The notes beneath the pieces are model-generated. The model was not told the origin of the DNA. It did no database searches and worked only from the letters and a program-made list of their open reading frames with translations. DNA of 64,000 nucleotides from Alistipes muris (GTDB lineage: Bacteria; Bacteroidota; Bacteroidia; Bacteroidales; Rikenellaceae), in NCBI RefSeq assembly GCF_943193205.1, contig NZ_CALPDD010000003.1:62001-126000 (forward strand), written 5' to 3'. Positions 58,831-64,000 of this stretch are shown here, piece by piece (the first letter of the stretch is position 1; every line of letters begins with the position of its first letter). Both the position numbers and the translations under genes were made by a program.

Positions 58831-61803
58831 ATGGAAAAGACCCGCGAAGAACAACTGCCCGACGGCACCCGGCCGCAGTACCGCTTCATGAAGTACCGGA
58901 TACACAAAATCCTGCTGGTATGCTGCAGCTACGACGGCTACATACTCGAAGAAGACGGCCACATCGAATCGCAGATCAACCAGGAGTACCTGGACCTCAA
59001 CCTGTCGAATCCGCCCTCGTTCACGCGGGTAAGTTCGACGCGCGAAGCCCTCGACGTGCTGGCCGACGACGATTCGTACGACTTCATCCTGACGATGTAC
59101 AACGTCGGCGAACCGGACGTCTTCAGTTTCGCCAAGACCGTCAAGCAGCGCCACCCGCAGATACCCGTGGCACTGCTGACCTCGTTCTCGAAAGACATCT
59201 ACCGCCGCATCGAGGAGCAGGACCGCTCGGGGCTCGACTACATCTTCTGCTGGCACGGCAACAACGACCTCATCATCGCCATCATCAAGCTGGTCGAAGA
59301 CAAGATGAACGCCGAGGAAGACATTCTGCAAGGCGGCGTGCAGGCGATTCTGCTGGTCGAGGACTCGATTCGCTTCTACTCGACCTACCTGCCCGAGCTG
59401 TACCGTCTGCTGCTGATGCAGAACACCGAATTTCTGAAGGACGCCCTCAACGAGCAGCAGCAGATTCTGCGCAAACGGGCCCGGCCCAAAATCCTGCTGG
59501 CGACCAACTACGACCAGGCGACCGAACTTTACGACCGCTACAAGAACAACCTGCTCGGCGTCATTTCGGACGTGGGATTCGTGATGCACGCCGACGACAA
59601 GCCCGCCGACGAGCGGCCCGACGCAGGCATGGCGCTCTGCCGCCGCATCCGCCAGGACAACCCGCTGATGCCGGTGCTGCTGCAATCGTCGCAGGTCGAA
59701 TTCCGGGCGCAGGCCCGTGAGCTGGGCGCCGGGTTCATCGCCAAGAATTCCAAGACGCTGCTGTCGGAACTGCACGACTACATCTCGACGGAATTCGCGT
59801 TCGGCGACTTCGTGTTTCGCGACCCGCAGGCTGGTACGGTCATCGGCCGGGCCAAAGACCTGGCGCAGATGCAGCAGATGATTGCGACGGTGCCCGACGA
59901 TGCGTTCGAGTACCACACTTCGCAGAACCACCTCTCCAAATGGCTCTACTCGCGGGGGCTCTTCCCGCTGGCGGCCTCCATCCGCCGCTACAACAAGGGC
60001 CATTTCGCGTCGGTCGAAGAACACCGCCGGGTGCTGGTGGGGCTCATCCGCGACTACCGCACGCTGCTGGGGCAGGGCGTGGTGGCGCGCTTCGACCCGG
60101 AGACTTACTCCGACGCCGTGGCGTTCGCCCGCATCGGCGAGGGCTCGCTGGGCGGCAAGGCCCGCGGGCTGGCGTTCATGAACTCGATGCTCATCAAATA
60201 CCGCCAGTACGACAAGCACGACGGGGTGCGCATCATGATTCCGCGCTCGGTGGTCATCGCAACCGACTGGTTCGACGAATTCATCCGGCAGAACGGCCTG
60301 CAATACGTCATTTCGCGGGAGTGCACCGACGAGGAAATCCTGTCGGAATTCGTCACGGCAACCATCCCGGCCCGGCTCCAGGAAGAACTCAAGGCCTACA
60401 TCCGCACCGTACGGGCGCCGCTGGCCGTGCGTTCGTCGTCGAAGCTGGAAGACTCGCACTACCAACCTTTCGCGGGCATCTATTCGACCTACATGATTCC
60501 CTACACGGAGAACGAGGACCAGATGCTGCGGCTCCTGCTGCGGGCCGTGAAGAGCGTCTATGCCTCGGTCTACTTCGCGGCGTCGAGGGCCTACATACAG
60601 AGTTCGCAGAACCTGATTTCGGAGGAGAAGATGGCGGTCATCGTGCAGGAAGTGTGCGGCACGGAGCAGAACGGGCTCTTCTTCCCGACCTTCTCGGGCG
60701 TGGCGCGCTCGATCAACTGCTACCCCATCGGCGACGAAAAGCCCGAAGACGGCATCTGCAACGTGGCGATGGGCCTTGGCAAACTCGTGGTCGACGGCGG
60801 ACGGACGCTACGCTTCTCGCCCCGCTATCCGCAGAAAGTATTGCAGACCTCGACGCCGGAACTTGCCCTGCGCGACACGCAGACGGAGGTGCTGGCACTG
60901 AGCCTGCGGCCCGAAGAATTCCGGACGTCGATAGACGACGCGGTGAACCTGCGCCGGCTGACGGTCAGCGAAGCGGGCGAATACCGCAACGCCTGCCATG
61001 CGACGTCGGTGTGGGACCGCGAGAACGAACGCATCTCGGACAGCCCCTACGACCGCGGGCGCAAGCTGATAACGTTCAACAACATACTGAAGTACAACAC
61101 TTTCCCGCTGGCGGAAATCGTGCGCGACATCCTGGCGATGGGAGCCGAGGAGATGCGCTGCCCGGTGGAGGTGGAATTTGCGGTCAACATGGACGTGAAC
61201 GCGGGCCGCGAACGGATATTCAACCTGCTGCAAATCCGCCCGATTATCGACAGCCAGGACAACCGCCCGGTCGACTGGAGCGAAACGGAGACCAGCGATG
61301 CGCTGATTTACGGCGAGAGCGCGCTGGGCATCGGCCAGATGGCCGACATCGCGGACATCGTCTATGTGAAGACCGAGAAATTCAGTTCGCTGGCGACGGA
61401 GAAAATCGCCGACGAACTGCTGGCGCTCAACGCACGTCTGCGCGACGAAAAACGTCCCTACATCCTGGTAGGCCCGGGCCGCTGGGGTTCGTCGGACCCG
61501 TATCTGGGGGTGCCGGTCAAATGGAGCCACATATCGGAAGCGAAAGTAATCGTAGAATGCGGCATCGAAAACTTCGACGTGGAACCCTCGCAAGGAACCC
61601 ACTTTTTCCAGAACGTCACCTCGCTGGGCGTAGGCTATCTGACAATCAACCCGTTCCGGGGCGACGGCATCTTCCGGCAGGACCGATTGGACGCCCGCGA
61701 AGCCCTCTACGAGGGGGAATACCTGCGGCTGGTACGCTTCGACCGCCCGCTGTGGGTCTGCATCGACGGTCGCTCGGACCGGGGAATGGTCGCTATAAAG
61801 TGA
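58831..61803 (+). CDS. Receiver-receiver-PEP/pyruvate-binding fusion protein
   Basis: 990 residues. Residues about 20-145 are receiver-like (HKILLVCCSYDGYIL, YDFILTMYNVG) but lack the phospho-acceptor Asp. About 170-335 is a second receiver with LVEDS and VISDVGFV, which keeps the acidic pair and the Asp. About 420-980 is a pyruvate-phosphate-dikinase/PEP-synthase N-terminal ATP-grasp domain (LGGKARGLAFMNSML, PLAVRSSSKLEDS, QPFAGIYSTYM, NLLQIRPI). The phosphohistidine and PEP-binding domains of real PPDK are absent. It may couple a phosphosignal to phosphoryl transfer, which is inference. A TATATTTG box is at 58,796-58,803. Confidence 0.75.
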   Translation: MEKTREEQLPDGTRPQYRFMKYRIHKILLVCCSYDGYILEEDGHIESQINQEYLDLNLSNPPSFTRVSSTREALDVLADDDSYDFILTMYNVGEPDVFSFAKTVKQRHPQIPVALLTSFSKDIYRRIEEQDRSGLDYIFCWHGNNDLIIAIIKLVEDKMNAEEDILQGGVQAILLVEDSIRFYSTYLPELYRLLLMQNTEFLKDALNEQQQILRKRARPKILLATNYDQATELYDRYKNNLLGVISDVGFVMHADDKPADERPDAGMALCRRIRQDNPLMPVLLQSSQVEFRAQARELGAGFIAKNSKTLLSELHDYISTEFAFGDFVFRDPQAGTVIGRAKDLAQMQQMIATVPDDAFEYHTSQNHLSKWLYSRGLFPLAASIRRYNKGHFASVEEHRRVLVGLIRDYRTLLGQGVVARFDPETYSDAVAFARIGEGSLGGKARGLAFMNSMLIKYRQYDKHDGVRIMIPRSVVIATDWFDEFIRQNGLQYVISRECTDEEILSEFVTATIPARLQEELKAYIRTVRAPLAVRSSSKLEDSHYQPFAGIYSTYMIPYTENEDQMLRLLLRAVKSVYASVYFAASRAYIQSSQNLISEEKMAVIVQEVCGTEQNGLFFPTFSGVARSINCYPIGDEKPEDGICNVAMGLGKLVVDGGRTLRFSPRYPQKVLQTSTPELALRDTQTEVLALSLRPEEFRTSIDDAVNLRRLTVSEAGEYRNACHATSVWDRENERISDSPYDRGRKLITFNNILKYNTFPLAEIVRDILAMGAEEMRCPVEVEFAVNMDVNAGRERIFNLLQIRPIIDSQDNRPVDWSETETSDALIYGESALGIGQMADIADIVYVKTEKFSSLATEKIADELLALNARLRDEKRPYILVGPGRWGSSDPYLGVPVKWSHISEAKVIVECGIENFDVEPSQGTHFFQNVTSLGVGYLTINPFRGDGIFRQDRLDAREALYEGEYLRLVRFDRPLWVCIDGRSDRGMVAIK

Positions 61804-61920
61804 AAGGTGAATTTTGCGGATAAATAAGAGCCCGGCTGAAAAAATCCACAAAAAGATTACAATCCATAAGAATAATTCCTATATTTGTTCTAAACAAAAA
61901 CCTTAAAACACCTGCAAGCT

Positions 61921-63258
61921 ATGAATGTAAACAATCTGATGACCGAACTCGAACGGAAGCATCCGGGCGAGAGCGAGTACCTGCAAGCCGTGCGCGAAGT
62001 ACTCATGACCGTGGAGGAGACCTACAACAAACACCCCGAATTCGAGGCCAACCGCATTGCGGAGCGAATCGTGGAACCCGATCGCAGCTTCACGTTCAAA
62101 GTGGTATGGGTCGACGACAAGGGCGAAGTGCAGGTCAACACGGGCTACCGCTTCCAGTTCAACAACGCCATCGGCCCCTACAAGGGCGGGCTGCGTTTCC
62201 ACCCCTCGGTGAACCCCTCGATTCTGAAATTCCTGGGCTTCGAGCAGATTTTCAAGAACGCGCTGACGACCCTGCCGATGGGCGGTGCGAAAGGCGGCTC
62301 GGACTTCAACCCCAAGGGCAAGTCGGACCGCGAGGTGATGCGCTTCTGCCAGGCTTTCATGACGGAGCTGTGGCGCCACATCGGCCCGGAGACCGACGTA
62401 CCTGCAGGCGACATCGGCGTGGGCGGCCGCGAAATCGGCTACCTCTACGGCATGTACCGCAAGCTGGCGCGCGAGAACACGGGCGTGTTGACGGGCAAGG
62501 GCATGACCTACGGCGGCTCGCTGATTCGTCCGGAAGCGACGGGCTTCGGCGCGGTCTATTTCCTGCGCCAGATGCTCGAAAAAGCGGGCATGGACATCAA
62601 GGGGCAGACCATCGCCATTTCGGGCTTCGGCAACGTAGCGTGGGGCGCGGCGACGAAAGCCACGGAGCTGGGTGCCAAGGTCGTGACGATTTCGGGCCCG
62701 GACGGCTACATCTACGACCCCGAAGGACTGAACGCCGAGAAAATCGCCTACATGCTTGAACTGCGCGCGTCGAACAACGACGTAGTGGCTCCCTATGCCG
62801 ACAAGTTCCCGGGCTCGAAATTCGTGGCGGGCCGCAAGCCGTGGGAAGTGAAGGTCGACATCGCGATGCCCTGCGCGACGCAGAACGAGCTGGGCGGCGA
62901 AGACGCCAAACAGCTGCTGGCCAACGGCGTGAAGATCGTGGCCGAAGTGTCGAACATGGGCTGCCGCCCGGAAGCCATCGACGCGTTCATTGCGGCGAAG
63001 ATACCCTACGGCCCGGGCAAGGCGGTCAATGCGGGCGGCGTAGCGACGTCGGGCCTGGAAATGACGCAGAACTCGCAGAAACTCAACTGGACGGCCGAAG
63101 AAGTCGACGCGAAGCTGCACCAGATTATGAGCTCGATTCACGGAGCCTGCCTGGAATACGGCACGGAGAAAGACGGCTATATCAACTACATGAAAGGCGC
63201 CAACATCGCCGGCTTCATGAAAGTGGCCAAGTCGATGGTCGAGCAGGGAATCCTGTAA
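61921..63258 (+). CDS. gdhA: Glutamate dehydrogenase (NADP type)
   Basis: 445 residues. Catalytic Lys in GGAKGGSDFNPKGKSDREV, substrate-binding NAIGPYKGGLRFHP, dinucleotide motif GFGNVAWGAA, and NAGGVATSGLEMTQNS. Hexameric enzyme of ammonium assimilation, interconverting 2-oxoglutarate and glutamate. Length and KGG motifs place it with the small-type NADP enzymes. A TATATTTG box lies about 40 bp upstream. Confidence 0.96.
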   Translation: MNVNNLMTELERKHPGESEYLQAVREVLMTVEETYNKHPEFEANRIAERIVEPDRSFTFKVVWVDDKGEVQVNTGYRFQFNNAIGPYKGGLRFHPSVNPSILKFLGFEQIFKNALTTLPMGGAKGGSDFNPKGKSDREVMRFCQAFMTELWRHIGPETDVPAGDIGVGGREIGYLYGMYRKLARENTGVLTGKGMTYGGSLIRPEATGFGAVYFLRQMLEKAGMDIKGQTIAISGFGNVAWGAATKATELGAKVVTISGPDGYIYDPEGLNAEKIAYMLELRASNNDVVAPYADKFPGSKFVAGRKPWEVKVDIAMPCATQNELGGEDAKQLLANGVKIVAEVSNMGCRPEAIDAFIAAKIPYGPGKAVNAGGVATSGLEMTQNSQKLNWTAEEVDAKLHQIMSSIHGACLEYGTEKDGYINYMKGANIAGFMKVAKSMVEQGIL

Positions 63259-63283
63259 GAGCAACGGTTCAAGAATACGACGA

Positions 63284-63317
63284 CGGGAAAAGCCGAATGG
63301 CTTTTCCCGTTTTTTTA
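63284..63317 (+). terminator. Terminator of gdhA
   Basis: CGGGAAAAGCC, GAAT, GGCTTTTCCCG followed by T7 on plus. Confidence 0.9.
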
Positions 63318-63339
63318 GCGTGCAAAAAACCTCTTACTT

Positions 63340-64000
63340 TTAACCTTTCACCTTTAACTTTCTTCTCAAGCTGCGGACGACTTCGCCACCGAGGGCGAGG
63401 AACGAGGAAGCACCGACGACAAAAGCCCATTCGCGCAAGGAAAGGGGGACGGTGCGGAAAACCTCTCCGCCGAAACGCACGATAAGGAACTGCCCGAAGC
63501 CGATAGCAAGGAGAATAAGGAAGAATTCGCGGCATCCTTTCCACGAAGCAAAGACACAGCGCCGCGTCTCGAACCCTTTGGCGTTGAACATGTTCCAAAA
63601 CTGCATAAAGACGAATGCGGAGAAGAAGACCGTCAGCTGCCGCACGGAAAGCTCGGCGCCGCCGCAGGACCACCACCCCAACAAACCGAGCAGCGCAACG
63701 ACCATCAGCCCGCCGCAGACGAAGATAGTCCGGGCCATGGCGGGCGTGATGATGAACTCGTCGCGCGGACGCGGACGGTCGGCCATCACCCCGGGGTCGG
63801 GCGGGAGCGAAGCCATGGCCATGGCGGCGAGGGTGTCCATGATGATGTTGACCCACAGAATCTGCACGACGGTGAGGGGCATTTCGGTGCCGAAAACCGC
63901 CCCGGCGAAGCAGATGACGATGGCCGCGAAGTTGATGGTGAGCTGGAACAGCACGAACCGCTGGATGTTGCGGTAGAGCGAACGGCCCCACATGACGGCC
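63340..64000 (-). CDS. Calcium-translocating P-type ATPase, C-terminal part (cut by window edge)
   Basis: About 219 residues are visible; the N-terminal pump core lies beyond 64,000. The segment starts within the GRSLYRNIQRFVLFQLTINF cytoplasmic helix and M5 of PMCA/SERCA-type ATPases. M6 carries the cation-site pattern VNIIMDTLAAMAMASLPPDP, and the following four membrane helices make up the Cation_ATPase_C domain with NMFNAKGFE near M8. Exports Ca2+ or a related cation at ATP cost. Ends 81 bp from gdhA, convergent with it. Confidence 0.88.
   Translation of the reverse strand, partial: AVMWGRSLYRNIQRFVLFQLTINFAAIVICFAGAVFGTEMPLTVVQILWVNIIMDTLAAMAMASLPPDPGVMADRPRPRDEFIITPAMARTIFVCGGLMVVALLGLLGWWSCGGAELSVRQLTVFFSAFVFMQFWNMFNAKGFETRRCVFASWKGCREFFLILLAIGFGQFLIVRFGGEVFRTVPLSLREWAFVVGASSFLALGGEVVRSLRRKLKVKG

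Overview
The window reads as a chromosomal segment of a gut Bacteroidota, most likely Alistipes (Rikenellaceae). This is inferred from the GC-rich coding sequence, the Bacteroidota promoter form TTTG-N20-TAnnTTTG in front of many genes, a type V (FimA/Mfa-like) fimbrial locus, and Bacteroidota-specific neighbours such as rpmB-rpmG-DUF4295 and several DUF families.

Region 1 (1-15,010, minus strand) is the notable part. A fimbrial operon runs from 14,581 down to 7,126: an OmpA/DUF3575-like outer-membrane protein, a FimB/Mfa2-like anchor and four fimbrillin lipoproteins. It ends in a 773-residue lipoprotein (4,721-7,042) with a C-terminal C-type-lectin-like (Fib_succ_major) domain. Downstream are a MutS-like accessory gene and avd, both hallmarks of a diversity-generating retroelement (DGR). 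The last 186 bp of the 773-residue gene are the variable repeat (VR). Instead of the usual single template repeat, avd is followed by an array of at least seven template-like cores (1-3,063). Each complete core is exactly 186 bp and rich in Asn (AAC/AAT) codons. Each sits inside its own unit of about 400 bp whose flanks form helices with compensatory changes between units. The reverse transcriptase is not in the window and should lie just left of base 1. The only recognisable operon promoter (14,972-15,006) has a G11 tract in its spacer, giving N23 instead of N20, so fimbrial expression may be phase-variable on top of DGR diversification.

Region 2 (15,570-31,030): tRNA-Arg and sdaA on the plus strand, convergent with the transcription/translation block on the minus strand (tRNA-Thr, tRNA-Tyr, tRNA-Gly, tuf, tRNA-Trp, secE, nusG, rplK, rplA, rplJ, rplL, rpoB, rpoC). 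An unusually long spacer of about 850 bp lies between rplL and rpoB.

Region 3 (31,330-40,800): a GNAT acetyltransferase, a coiled-coil lipoprotein, a tautomerase, L31, a CAU-anticodon tRNA with an odd T-arm, a four-gene operon of secreted proteins of unknown function, a DUF3127 protein, a dihydroorotate-dehydrogenase-like flavoprotein, an HD hydrolase and a DUF805 membrane protein.

Region 4 (40,900-64,000) is housekeeping: rny, 6S RNA, zapA with a ZapB-like partner, rimO-ftsY, L28/L33/DUF4295, cinA, pyrD, pdxB, an agmatinase-family ureohydrolase, nhaA with two FKBP-type isomerases, gcvT, a GNAT-fold protein, a receiver-receiver-PEP/pyruvate-binding fusion, gdhA, and the C-terminal end of a Ca2+ P-type ATPase cut by the right edge. 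No insertion sequences, CRISPR arrays or rRNA genes were seen.
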